Shown here piece after piece: positions 1 to 7,715 of a stretch of 14,836 nt of DNA (positions within the stretch are counted from its first letter, which is position 1; each line of letters starts with the position of its first letter). This stretch comes from Desulfobacteraceae bacterium UBA5623 (lineage in GTDB: Bacteria; Desulfobacterota; DSM-4660; Desulfatiglandales; Desulfatiglandaceae). Position numbers and translations under genes: made by a program. The stretch is taken from assembly GCA_002424495.1 (NCBI GenBank), contig DIKH01000418.1, forward strand, positions 1 through 14,836, in the 5' to 3' direction. The notes under the pieces are model-generated. The model was not told the origin of the DNA, did not search any database, and saw only the letters and a list, made by a program, of their open reading frames with translations.

Positions 1-178
1 TAAGATTGATCTTTTTGAAAGATGGACAGATAATGATAGCCAAAGGGCTTCGGAAATCATTTCCTTCCGCGGAATGAAGGGAGAGAAAGAATCGTGTAGT
101 CATAACGCTAAATCCGAGCCCTAATTTTCAGTCTTAGGTGAGCCACACAAAACCAATAGGCCGGAGGATTAACAAACC
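1..178. other. Upstream edge and leader of the FadL-like gene
   Basis: No complete gene is seen here. On the + strand, frame 2 is open from the window edge to a TAA at 122-124 (about 40 codons), and frame 3 is open to a TGA at 75-77. Either could be the tail of an upstream gene, but neither tail is recognisable. The region also holds a perfect 10-bp palindrome, TTCCGCGGAA (65-74), nested in a short CCTTC/GAAGG inverted repeat (63-67 and 76-80) with no T-tract after it. A good ribosome binding site, GGAGG at 163-167, serves the gene starting at 179. Confidence 0.3.
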
Positions 179-1516
179 ATGAAGAGAACCAACTGGTCGC
201 TTGTTCTAGTGTTTTTCATGCTCTACCTTCCTAGCCAGGTTTGGGGCTTTGCACATTATACTAGGGTCATCGGTTATAATGCCGGTGCCATGGGACGGGG
301 AGGCACTTCAATTGCCATTGCGGATGAGCCAAGCAATGTGAATTTTAATCCGGCTTTAATAAGCGAGACAGAAAGTAATGCGCTTGATGTAAATCTGCTT
401 CTTATTTTTCCCCAGTTTGACTTTACATACACGGGTACCGACAACAAGAGATATACGGCTACTGATAAGGACAGGATGGCCATGGGACCTGGGGTAAGCT
501 ACGCGCACAAAAATAAGAATTCCCCATGGTCGTGGGGGCTTGCCTTTTCCGCACCAGATGCCATTACCACTGATTATACAATACAATCTAAACATTTCGA
601 TTCAGTTAATATGTATTCTGAGATTATGCATCTAAGATTTGGGCCAATTGTGGCCTATCAGCTTACACCAAAGCTGTCTATGGGAATCCGCTTTTTCGTT
701 GACTACAGTTCGGTGGATTTCAGAACTCCTCTCGGCCTAGTTTGCATGGACCTTGGTCAAGCTGACGGCTACGGTGTTTCAGGAGGAGTGGGACTATTAT
801 ATAAGCCAAGTGAGGATCTGAATTTCGGTTTTTATTATGAGAGTTCTACACTATTACAGGATCTGGAGACCCGAAGTGCGGATTCTTATCTTAAATTATA
901 TGACCCGGGTTCGTCTACGACTAAGACATATTCGAATATGGTTGCAAAGGTGAACAACCTACAATTCCCCCAAAATTTTGGCATTGGAGTAGCCTATAGA
1001 CTATTACCTTCGCTTAGACTAAGCGCCGATGTCAGATACTTTAACTGGAAGAAAGACTGGAAAGAAATGGAGGTCGAATATAGTGGAATGGGTTCTGGTT
1101 ACATGGCTGCCGATGGAATCCCAACTTCCATTAAGCTTCCCTTCAATGTTGACAACCAGACAATATTTGGGCTTGGACTGGAGTATTCTTTAAGTGAAAT
1201 GTCTGCGTTGTCAGTGGGCTACTGTTATGGAGATGATGCCACAGGCGCCAATTATCTTTTTCCAATTACACCAGCCACTATGGAGCACACTGTTACTGCC
1301 GGTCTTTCGTTTCTACCTGCAAAGCACGTGAGGTTGGGGATTTCTTTCCTATACGGATTTTTTAATGATCCAAAGGCAAGTTCCTTACACGGTTATGACA
1401 GATCACTTGAGCGGCAGATGGGGCTTCCTCCGGGATCTATCAACAGCGAATTGAGTGGCTCAGAAGTAGATTATACCGTATACAATATCCAACTTTCCGC
1501 TACCATATTTTGGTAG
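179..1516 (+). CDS. Outer-membrane hydrophobic-compound channel, OmpP1/FadL/TodX family
   Basis: The 445-aa product is an outer-membrane beta-barrel of the FadL/TodX family, which admits fatty acids and aromatic or aliphatic hydrocarbons to the periplasm. A signal peptide is visible: basic residues at 2-3, a hydrophobic core at about 6-19, and likely cleavage after VWG (residue 23). The mature N-terminus carries the family pattern of a Gly-rich stretch (GAMGRGGTSIA, about 36-46) followed by a short loop and NPAL at about 57-60, the FadL hatch region. The rest is alternating strands, and the protein ends in Phe-Trp, as expected of a BAM beta-signal. Length is normal for the family. The start is set by GGAGG at 163-167. 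It is separated from the next gene by 226 bp, so co-transcription is possible but unproven. Its position beside aromatic-metabolism genes suggests uptake of an aromatic substrate; that substrate assignment is inference. Confidence 0.88.
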   Translation: MKRTNWSLVLVFFMLYLPSQVWGFAHYTRVIGYNAGAMGRGGTSIAIADEPSNVNFNPALISETESNALDVNLLLIFPQFDFTYTGTDNKRYTATDKDRMAMGPGVSYAHKNKNSPWSWGLAFSAPDAITTDYTIQSKHFDSVNMYSEIMHLRFGPIVAYQLTPKLSMGIRFFVDYSSVDFRTPLGLVCMDLGQADGYGVSGGVGLLYKPSEDLNFGFYYESSTLLQDLETRSADSYLKLYDPGSSTTKTYSNMVAKVNNLQFPQNFGIGVAYRLLPSLRLSADVRYFNWKKDWKEMEVEYSGMGSGYMAADGIPTSIKLPFNVDNQTIFGLGLEYSLSEMSALSVGYCYGDDATGANYLFPITPATMEHTVTAGLSFLPAKHVRLGISFLYGFFNDPKASSLHGYDRSLERQMGLPPGSINSELSGSEVDYTVYNIQLSATIFW

Positions 1517-1742
1517 GGAAACAACGTGAAATCATATAATAGCAAGTTAATATACATAAACATAGCTATTGCTTCCTTTTTTTCAAAACAGATGTTCAAA
1601 GGATCCAATCAAGCAATAACTAATAACATAGATGGTTCATCTGATATGGCTGCTGAAGGACGATATTGAAGGATTATATAAAGAATGCTCATGAGACGTA
1701 ACCTTTTGTAACCTTACAACAGAGAAGCTTTGGAGGTATAGC

Positions 1743-3092
1743 ATGACATTTAGGGATCTGAGGACATTTGTTGATTTTTTGGATAAGAATGGAGAATTAA
1801 TTCGGATTGAAGAAACTCTTGACAGCAAGTTTGAGGTTTCAGCCGCCATCCGCCATGGCGCAAAGATGACGGACAAGGCAATCCTTGTTGAAAAGGTAAA
1901 AGGCTATCACTGCCCTGTTGTTGGAAATCTACTAGGGACCAAAAAGAGATTAGCTTTGGCGATTGGTGCCGCCGAGGAAGACATTATCAATAAGTTACTG
2001 ATAAAGGAAAAGGATCTCATCCCCAGCAAGACGATTGATAAAGGCCCTGTTAAGGAAAATATAATTAGTAATGATATTGATCTTTTTAAGACTTTGCCGA
2101 TACTGACCTATCATGAAGACGATGCCTCGCCCTATATTACCCAGGGGATAGTATTTATGAAGGATCGGGAAAGCGGCCTAGAGACTATGGGTGTCCATCG
2201 TCTACAGGTAAAAGGTAAAAATAGGTTAGGAGGATTCTTTACAGGTAAGACTTCAAGTGAAATTATCAGAAAGGCGGAAAAAAGAGGAGAAGCACTGGAG
2301 ATAGCCATAGCCATCGGTGTTGATCCTTCAACCTTGTTGGCATCAGTTATTTGGGCACCATTTGCTGATAAATTTGGTATTGCCGGGGCATTCAGGGGAT
2401 CTCCTCTGGAGCTGGTTCAAGCTGAGACAGTAGACCTTAAAATACCTGCTCATGCAATGTTTGTCCTGGAAGGAAAAATCATACCTGGTTTGAAGGAAAC
2501 CGAGGGCCCTTTTGGAGAAAGTAACGGCTACTATATAACTGCCGAAAATCCGGTTATTGAGATTAATGCGATAACTCACCAGAAGAATCAAATTTATTCT
2601 GTTTTTGTACCATGGGACAGGGAAGATGGGACCATGTTAGATCTTTTTGCCACGCCCCACATTCACAAGAGCATAAAGAGTGTCCTTCCTTCATTAGTTG
2701 ATATTAAATTGTTTTTTACTGCAGGATTTGCCATAGTTTCAATAAAAAAAAGGTATGAAAGCGAGCCTCGCGAACTCCTTTATTTTCTTTTGAGTACTGT
2801 TCCTTTTATCAAGATTGCCATGGTGGTTGATGAAGACGTGGATCTTGAGAGTCAAAAGGAAATCAACTGGGCGATGGGCACGCGATGTTTTCCGGACAGG
2901 GACATAATTGTTATGGACTCTGTTACCGGCTCCCCTCTTGATCCTACGGCAAAAGGGAAGGACTTTGTTGTATCAAAATTTGGACTTGATGCAACCAAGC
3001 CCTTGGACAAAATAAACGATTTTAAAAAAATAAGACCTCCGGAAGAAGTTCAAAAAAGGATTACAACTTTATTCGAGAAGTATCTGGGCTGA
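1743..3092 (+). CDS. UbiD-family prenyl-FMN-dependent (de)carboxylase, paralogue 1
   Basis: This 449-aa protein belongs to the UbiD family, cytoplasmic enzymes that reversibly decarboxylate aromatic or alpha,beta-unsaturated acids using prenylated FMN. The family's catalytic Arg-Glu-Glu set is visible: R153 in MGVHRLQVKG (149-158) and E254/E259 in EGPFGESNGYY (254-264). Other family signatures are GNLLGTKKRLALA (61-73), the ASPYITQG segment (128-135) and a C-terminal D-DVDLES segment near 363-370. Length is normal for the short UbiD branch, which also includes phenylphosphate carboxylase subunits PpcA/PpcB and other anaerobic aromatic carboxylases. The start is supported by GGAGG at 1732-1736, 6 nt before the ATG. 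It opens the operon; the next gene starts 3 nt after its stop. The substrate cannot be assigned from sequence: phenol-type, hydroxybenzoate or another (hetero)aromatic are all possible. Confidence 0.9.
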   Translation: MTFRDLRTFVDFLDKNGELIRIEETLDSKFEVSAAIRHGAKMTDKAILVEKVKGYHCPVVGNLLGTKKRLALAIGAAEEDIINKLLIKEKDLIPSKTIDKGPVKENIISNDIDLFKTLPILTYHEDDASPYITQGIVFMKDRESGLETMGVHRLQVKGKNRLGGFFTGKTSSEIIRKAEKRGEALEIAIAIGVDPSTLLASVIWAPFADKFGIAGAFRGSPLELVQAETVDLKIPAHAMFVLEGKIIPGLKETEGPFGESNGYYITAENPVIEINAITHQKNQIYSVFVPWDREDGTMLDLFATPHIHKSIKSVLPSLVDIKLFFTAGFAIVSIKKRYESEPRELLYFLLSTVPFIKIAMVVDEDVDLESQKEINWAMGTRCFPDRDIIVMDSVTGSPLDPTAKGKDFVVSKFGLDATKPLDKINDFKKIRPPEEVQKRITTLFEKYLG

Positions 3093-3095
3093 ACA

Positions 3096-3503
3096 TTGGT
3101 TAACAAGAAACCAAAAAGTATGTGCGGTAAAATCGTTGGAGGCATAAAAAAGGCCTCTTACTTCACAAACCTGGATTGGGTTCAGGAACAATGTATGACA
3201 AAGCTGGGTTTCAGACCGCACCCAGGTACACTTAATCTGCAAATTGAAAACGACTGCCTTCAAATACTTGAGCAGTTGAAACTAGAACCATGTGACGCAC
3301 TGGTGCCTCCTGATCCGGGTTTTTGCTCTGCCAGAATATACCCTGTTATAATCGGAAAAGAAAAAGGCGCTCTTTTAATGCCTGAAGAGAGTGTTCGAGT
3401 GCATGGCGATGCGATTGTCGAACTTATCGCGCCTAAAAGTCTTAAAGACGCTCTCAATGTTGATGACGGAGATTCCTTGACAGTGATTATATGTGATTCA
3501 TAG
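3096..3503 (+). CDS. DUF120 protein related to archaeal CTP-dependent riboflavin kinase (RibK)
   Basis: The 135-aa product resembles the DUF120/RibK cradle-loop barrel family, archaeal enzymes that make FMN from riboflavin using CTP. Recognisable family positions are GKIVGGIKKASYF (11-23), LGFRPHPGTLNL (37-48, with the GTLN metal/nucleotide motif), an LMPEE...VHGDAIVELIAP stretch (94-113) and a final DGDSLTV (124-130). The glycine-rich nucleotide loop, usually like SGxGEGxYF, reads GGIKKASYF here, so kinase activity is not certain. The start is TTG at 3096, only 3 nt after the upstream UbiD stop, suggesting translational coupling; an in-frame ATG at 3120 is the alternative. Most bacteria use unrelated RibF for this step, so a RibK-like gene beside UbiD is unusual and points to a flavin-cofactor role. 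Family assignment is by recalled motifs. Confidence 0.72.
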   Translation: MVNKKPKSMCGKIVGGIKKASYFTNLDWVQEQCMTKLGFRPHPGTLNLQIENDCLQILEQLKLEPCDALVPPDPGFCSARIYPVIIGKEKGALLMPEESVRVHGDAIVELIAPKSLKDALNVDDGDSLTVIICDS

Positions 3504-3605
3504 GGGTTAAACAACCTAAAAACTTCATTACGCAAGATCAAAATTAGGGCTTACCGAACATTGAAATAATGGGAAGGTTATAACAACTGACATGCGACTG
3601 TAATT

Positions 3606-4181
3606 ATGACCGGGCCTGAGTGGCATATATATATCGGAAGGATACCTTTTGCTGAAAGGAGTAATTTCTGGGTCAGCTTTGAGAGTGATAATAAGCTGAC
3701 AAAGACAAAATCAAATATTTATAACCGATGTCTTCCCTGTATTACAAATCTGTATGAACAGTTGAAACATGGCTGCTCATCCATAACTCTGGGTACAGCC
3801 TATGATTGCTGGAAAATAACGGCTGTTTTAAAAGGAATTGAAGAGTGTCAGTCACTTTTGCATGAATTTGAGATAAGGTTCCCGGGTAAATACGTTTATG
3901 GTAAATTTGGCAGTGGACAAGCTAACGCCAAAACAAGGGTTGTTATATTCCATGCAGAAAGCATAGAAGAACGTGACTGGCTGGAATCTGCTCTTGCAGA
4001 ATGTCTTCCCGTTGTTGATAAAAAGGCGGATATTCGAATTTCCAGAGCATGCGAGGTCTTATACGCCGAGCTGCTTGGGGACTGGCGAAACTGGCAGCCT
4101 GAAACACCAATTAAAGATCCTGCAATTGTTGATAAACTGTCGGAAAGGATCAAAGCTATACTCAATATGTCGGTGATGTAA
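3606..4181 (+). CDS. Unrecognised 191-aa Cys-rich cytoplasmic protein
   Basis: I do not recognise this family. There is no signal peptide or membrane segment. The protein has seven cysteines (42, 45, 57, 68, 81, 133, 149), including a CxxC at 42-45, and a Gly/aromatic-rich stretch, YVYGKFGSG, at 97-104. After that comes what looks like an alpha/beta unit: strand RVVIFHAES (111-119), helix EERDWLESALAEC (121-133), strand ADIRISRACE (141-150). It lacks the UbiX flavin prenyltransferase N-terminal Gly-Ser-rich motif, so it is not an obvious UbiX despite a similar length. It lies 102 bp after the RibK-like gene and 34 bp before the IDI-2-like gene, on the same strand, so it is probably part of the same operon and possibly of the same cofactor pathway. 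The ATG at 3606 has no strong ribosome binding site. Coding status is supported by length, context and protein-like composition. Confidence 0.65.
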   Translation: MTGPEWHIYIGRIPFAERSNFWVSFESDNKLTKTKSNIYNRCLPCITNLYEQLKHGCSSITLGTAYDCWKITAVLKGIEECQSLLHEFEIRFPGKYVYGKFGSGQANAKTRVVIFHAESIEERDWLESALAECLPVVDKKADIRISRACEVLYAELLGDWRNWQPETPIKDPAIVDKLSERIKAILNMSVM

Positions 4182-4215
4182 ACAATGCAATCGAAAGATT
4201 TTCAAAAAAACAAAT

Positions 4216-5247
4216 ATGATATTAACTGAACGTTCCTCATCAGATGACAAAGTAAAACATCTTAATATTTGTCTGGAAAAAGATGTTGAATCGGACCTGA
4301 CAACGGGTTTTGAAAATTATTATTTTGTTAATAACCCCATTCCCGAGATAGCATTTGAAGACGTTGATACCTCGTGCAAATTGTTAGGCAAGGTTATATC
4401 TGCGCCGTTTATCATCTTGCCCATGACAGGCGGGTCTGATGCCTCCGTCCAAATTAACAGAAGCCTTGCCATGGCTGCCCAGAAACTTGGCCTGGCAATG
4501 GCAGTTGGTTCCCAAAGATTGGGCCTTGAGGATCCTTCCCTGGCTGATTCATACAAAGTCAGGGATATAGCCCCTGATATTCCGCTTATTGCGAACCTGG
4601 GGGCGATTGACCTCAATTATGGTTATGGTCTTAAGCACTGTGAAAGAGCAGTACAGATGATTGGGGCAGATGGCCTTTCCTTATATCTTAATCCGATGCA
4701 GAAGATAGTTCAGGGAAGAGGGCATCTTAATTTTAATGGCTTGATTGATAAAATTGCTGAAATTTGTCAACATCTAAGCGTACCGGTGATTGTCAAGGAA
4801 ATTGGCTTTGGAATGTCATCTGGTTCGGCGCTGTTATTTAAAGAGGCCGGCGTTAGTATTTTGGATGTGTCCGGAGCAGGAGGGACATCATGGGTGAAGG
4901 TTTCGAGGCATATGTGTGATAACAACTTGGACAGGACCTTCTCATGTTTCGATAACTGGGGGATTCCTACCTCTGATTCATTGATTTCTGTCAAAAAAGC
5001 TGTAAAAGATCTCCACATTATAGCATCAGGCGGGATTCGCAATGGGATAGAAATTGCTAAGGCAATAGCATTAGGCGCGAATTATACAGGGATGGCTCTT
5101 CCCCTTTTGGCGCCAGCCATTAAGTCGTCACAGGCTGTAGAGGAATGTATTGAGGCGGTGATTGAACAACTTAAAATAACCATGTTTTGCTGTGGTGTAT
5201 CTACCCTTGGCCAGTTGACGGCAAAAAATTGTATCATCAAACGGTAG
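4216..5247 (+). CDS. Type-2 isopentenyl-diphosphate isomerase homologue (FMN enzyme), altered active site
   Basis: The 343-aa product is an IDI-2/Fni-family TIM-barrel flavoprotein. Family blocks are visible in order: PMTGGS (69-74), AVGSQR (96-101), ANLGA (126-130), VKEIGFGMS (193-201), SGAGGTSW (219-226), DNWGIPTSDS (246-255) and ASGGIRNG (270-277), covering FMN binding and barrel structure. Classical IDI-2 isomerises IPP to DMAPP with reduced FMN. Its conserved HLNxxQE motif, whose Glu binds the Mg of the diphosphate, reads YLNPMQK here (157-163): His is replaced by Tyr and Glu by Lys. The following PEGD-type motif reads GRGH, and the N-terminal Arg-Lys motif before His15 appears to have lost its Arg (Asp11). 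The flavin side is therefore intact while the diphosphate side is changed. It may use another prenyl phosphate, or have another flavin role. No clear ribosome binding site; a 14-codon overlapping ORF (4185-4229) could couple translation. Confidence 0.8.
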   Translation: MILTERSSSDDKVKHLNICLEKDVESDLTTGFENYYFVNNPIPEIAFEDVDTSCKLLGKVISAPFIILPMTGGSDASVQINRSLAMAAQKLGLAMAVGSQRLGLEDPSLADSYKVRDIAPDIPLIANLGAIDLNYGYGLKHCERAVQMIGADGLSLYLNPMQKIVQGRGHLNFNGLIDKIAEICQHLSVPVIVKEIGFGMSSGSALLFKEAGVSILDVSGAGGTSWVKVSRHMCDNNLDRTFSCFDNWGIPTSDSLISVKKAVKDLHIIASGGIRNGIEIAKAIALGANYTGMALPLLAPAIKSSQAVEECIEAVIEQLKITMFCCGVSTLGQLTAKNCIIKR

Positions 5248-5260
5248 AATGAAGTTATGC

Positions 5261-5265
5261 AAGGA
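5261..5265 (+). promoter_or_regulatory. Ribosome binding site deciding the start of the FrdB-like gene
   Basis: AAGGA lies 6 nt before the ATG at 5272 and supports that start over the in-frame ATG at 5257, which has only a weak GAAG upstream. Confidence 0.5.
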
Positions 5266-5271
5266 ATTACA

Positions 5272-5946
5272 ATGGGACAGGATATTTTTATAAAAATACT
5301 AAGATATAATCCGAACAACAGCCAAATCGGGCACAATGAAACTTTCAGAATAGAAGCAAATAACAACAGCACTATTCTGGAAGGCTTATTGCAGGTATAT
5401 GAAAAATACGATTCAACTCTTGCCTTCAGTTACGGCTGCCGTGTCAAAAATTGCGGTCTATGTGCCGTGAATGTTGATGGAAAACCTCATTACGCATGTG
5501 TAACCAGGATAAGAGATGGGATGCAGATTTCACCTCTTGAAAATCTTCCTGTTATTAAAGACCTAGTTTTTGAGCGCAGGATATTTTCTAAATATTTAGA
5601 AAACTTCAAGCCTTATGTGGTCAGAGAAAGAGAACCTGAGGCCTTGCCGGAAATAATAAATCAACCAGACGAGCACACTCAACTTATGAGTTGCAGGGAG
5701 TGCTTTGCATGTATGTCTTCGTGCCCGAAATATGACTATAGGCAAGATCACTTCGGAGGCCCCCTGGCATTCGTAAAGCTCGCTCAACTCCATTATGATG
5801 TAAGAGATTCCATAGACCGTGTTAAACAGGTCAAGGGGATGGGAATTCTAAATTGTTCGGGCTGCAGCCGGTGTACCTGCATTTCGGGGATCCCTATTAA
5901 TAAAATAGTAATAAAGCCTTTTCTTGATCTTTTAACTGCGATGTAA
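5272..5946 (+). CDS. SdhB/FrdB-like iron-sulfur subunit
   Basis: The 224-aa product resembles the Fe-S subunit of succinate dehydrogenase/fumarate reductase and of thiol-type fumarate reductases, passing electrons to or from the flavoprotein encoded just downstream. The N-terminal ferredoxin domain has the [2Fe-2S] set C56, C61, C64 and C76 (CRVKNCGLC, then a Cys 12 residues after the third). The C-terminal domain has CRECFACMSSCP (C141, C144, C147, C151) and a second group CSGCSRCTC (C195, C198, C201, C203). That second group is spaced differently from the classical CxxxxxCxxxCP of SdhB/FrdB, so cluster types there are uncertain. The start chosen is ATG 5272, which has AAGGA 6 nt upstream; ATG 5257 would add five residues. 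There are no membrane segments and no anchor gene nearby, so the complex is probably soluble or docks elsewhere. It precedes the flavoprotein by 14 nt. Confidence 0.85.
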   Translation: MGQDIFIKILRYNPNNSQIGHNETFRIEANNNSTILEGLLQVYEKYDSTLAFSYGCRVKNCGLCAVNVDGKPHYACVTRIRDGMQISPLENLPVIKDLVFERRIFSKYLENFKPYVVREREPEALPEIINQPDEHTQLMSCRECFACMSSCPKYDYRQDHFGGPLAFVKLAQLHYDVRDSIDRVKQVKGMGILNCSGCSRCTCISGIPINKIVIKPFLDLLTAM

Positions 5947-5948
5947 TT

Positions 5949-5952
5949 GGAG
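5949..5952 (+). promoter_or_regulatory. Ribosome binding site deciding the start of the FrdA-like gene
   Basis: GGAG ends 8 nt before the ATG at 5961 but only 2 nt before the in-frame GTG at 5955. The spacing favours ATG 5961. Confidence 0.6.
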
Positions 5953-5960
5953 TTGTGCAA

Positions 5961-7670
5961 ATGATACTAAAAACTTGCGATCTGTTGTGTATAGGCGGTG
6001 GTGGAGCTGGGGTTGCAGCGGCAGTTACAGCGAGCCAGAAAGGTGCAAATGTTATTATTGCCTCCAAGGAGCCCATTGGATATGGGAATACCAGAATTGT
6101 CGGCGGGGTAATGGCATATGGAGATATTGATAGGGAAAACGAGGGAGAGGATTTCCTTCGGGATATGATTGTCGGCGGGGAATTTCTGAACAACCAGGCC
6201 CTTTGTAAAATGCTTGTGCAAGAGTCCCGCCAGGCAACTATGATATTGGAAGGCTTTGGAGGTATGCTGGGCAGGGATGATGAAGGGAAGGTGACAAGCA
6301 AGGCCCTTATGAAGATGGGGGGGCATACTTATCCCAGAACGCTTCTTCTCCCATCTACAGGCCCCGGCTTAGGCCAAGCCCTTAGATATGCAATCGCAGG
6401 GGAAAATATTGAGACTCTGGAAATGACTATCGTTACCGACTTGATCCAGGATGGGAATAAGGTCTTTGGAGCGGTTGGCTATGATCTTACAAGAGGTGAA
6501 ATAGTAGTAATAAATTGCAGGAAGACCCTTCTGGCCACAGGTGGCGGTGGATGGATATATTTCCCCCACACTGATGTCTCAAGATCAGTTACAGGAGACG
6601 GTTTTACCCTTGCCCTCAATGCAGGCGCCGAACTTATTGATATGGAGCAAATTCAATATATTCCCTTTTCCCTGACCCATCCTCCAGGACTGGTGGGAAT
6701 TGTCGTGGGAGAACCATTTTCAGCTGGCCCTGCCGGCATCCTAAAGAATATCAAGGGAGAGGACATTCTTCCCGGAGTCAGTTTAAAAACCAGAGCCGAG
6801 GTGGCAAATGCAATCATTCTTGAAACTGAAAAAGGTAACGGGACAAAGCACGGGGGCTGCCTTCTTGATCTGAAAGAAAATAAAAATCATCCGGGTGGGA
6901 AAATCTTATATGATCAGTTTACAAAAGGATTATTTAAAAACGTTACAGATATTGTAAGATTTGCGTACGGCCCAAAAGCTGCGTCTTGGGATGAACCTTG
7001 GGATGTATATCCGTCAGCGCACTATTTTATGGGCGGGATTGTAGCTGATGAATGGGGCAGGGTAAAAGGTGTGGAAAATCTTTTTGCCTGCGGAGAGGTA
7101 TGCGGCGGAATTCACGGGGGAAACCGTCTCGGTTCTGTATCACTTATGGAGATATTCATTTTTGGGAAAAGGGCCGGGGAATGCGCGGTATTTGAAATGG
7201 ATAATATCCGAAAATTGGATCAGGATTTAATTAATAGCTATGCAGACAAAATCATGGGAATGTTCGGCGGAAAAGGAAAACATAGGCCAATAGAACTAAA
7301 AAGAAAGCTTCAGTCTGCCATGTGGGAATTTGTAGGTCCCGCAAGGACCGAAGAAAAACTGGAAAAAGGTTTGAATGCACTTTTTTCTATCAAGGATGAA
7401 GCAAGGGAGCTTAATATCTCATCTGACAAAATATACAATACAGAATTTATAGACGCAGTTGAATTGGAGTTGATGATACCGGTATCAATTTGTATTGCAA
7501 AAAGCGCTTACCAAAGAAAAGAATCACGAGGCTCGCATGTCAGGCTGGATTATCCTCAAAGGGATGATAAGAATTGGCTTAAAAATATTGTTATCAAAAA
7601 AGATGGGCGGGATGGATTTGTGGTTGAGTTTCGACCTGTAAAGTTAACGGAATTGCAACCGCCATCATGA
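5961..7670 (+). CDS. SdhA/FrdA-like FAD flavoprotein with non-canonical active site
   Basis: The 569-aa product is a FAD-dependent oxidoreductase of the succinate dehydrogenase/fumarate reductase flavoprotein superfamily, paired with the Fe-S protein upstream. The Rossmann motif is GGGGAG (12-17), with ATGGGG (192-197), HYFMGG (354-359) and GNRLGSVSL (387-395) as later family blocks. Several classical residues are missing. The flavinylation site (SHT type) reads GNT at 42-44, so FAD is probably not covalently bound. The QFHPT block reads QYIPF (232-236), losing the substrate-binding His, and the Arg-Gly-Glu-Gly block reads GEPFSAGPAG (250-259). R278 in KTRAEV lines up with the catalytic Arg of the usual RDVVSRA. 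The substrate is therefore probably not plain fumarate/succinate; an enoyl or cyclic dienoyl acid is one speculation. Start ATG 5961 is preferred over GTG 5955 from ribosome-binding-site spacing. No membrane anchor genes follow. Confidence 0.85.
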   Translation: MILKTCDLLCIGGGGAGVAAAVTASQKGANVIIASKEPIGYGNTRIVGGVMAYGDIDRENEGEDFLRDMIVGGEFLNNQALCKMLVQESRQATMILEGFGGMLGRDDEGKVTSKALMKMGGHTYPRTLLLPSTGPGLGQALRYAIAGENIETLEMTIVTDLIQDGNKVFGAVGYDLTRGEIVVINCRKTLLATGGGGWIYFPHTDVSRSVTGDGFTLALNAGAELIDMEQIQYIPFSLTHPPGLVGIVVGEPFSAGPAGILKNIKGEDILPGVSLKTRAEVANAIILETEKGNGTKHGGCLLDLKENKNHPGGKILYDQFTKGLFKNVTDIVRFAYGPKAASWDEPWDVYPSAHYFMGGIVADEWGRVKGVENLFACGEVCGGIHGGNRLGSVSLMEIFIFGKRAGECAVFEMDNIRKLDQDLINSYADKIMGMFGGKGKHRPIELKRKLQSAMWEFVGPARTEEKLEKGLNALFSIKDEARELNISSDKIYNTEFIDAVELELMIPVSICIAKSAYQRKESRGSHVRLDYPQRDDKNWLKNIVIKKDGRDGFVVEFRPVKLTELQPPS

Positions 7671-7715
7671 AATCCATCTTATGATAGAATAAATTTGTTG
7701 AGAACGGTAAAAGAT

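Noticed and set aside
1..124. Tail of an upstream gene in frame 2 or 3
   Set aside because: Both frames are open from the edge but too short to recognise, and they conflict with each other; kept only as a note on the leader region.
1567..1618. Inverted repeat TATTGCTT/AAGCAATA flanking a T-run after the FadL-like gene
   Set aside because: The 36-nt spacer and 8-bp AT-rich stem do not make a convincing terminator; the T-run lies inside the loop rather than after the stem.
1698..1715. Two GTAACCTT copies 10 bp apart before the first UbiD gene
   Set aside because: Only two short copies; could be an operator half-site pair but could equally be chance. No matching copies noticed before hcrC.
3606..4181. 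Idea that the 191-aa protein is UbiX
   Set aside because: Length is similar, but the UbiX N-terminal Gly-Ser-rich flavin motif and Rossmann-like pattern are absent.
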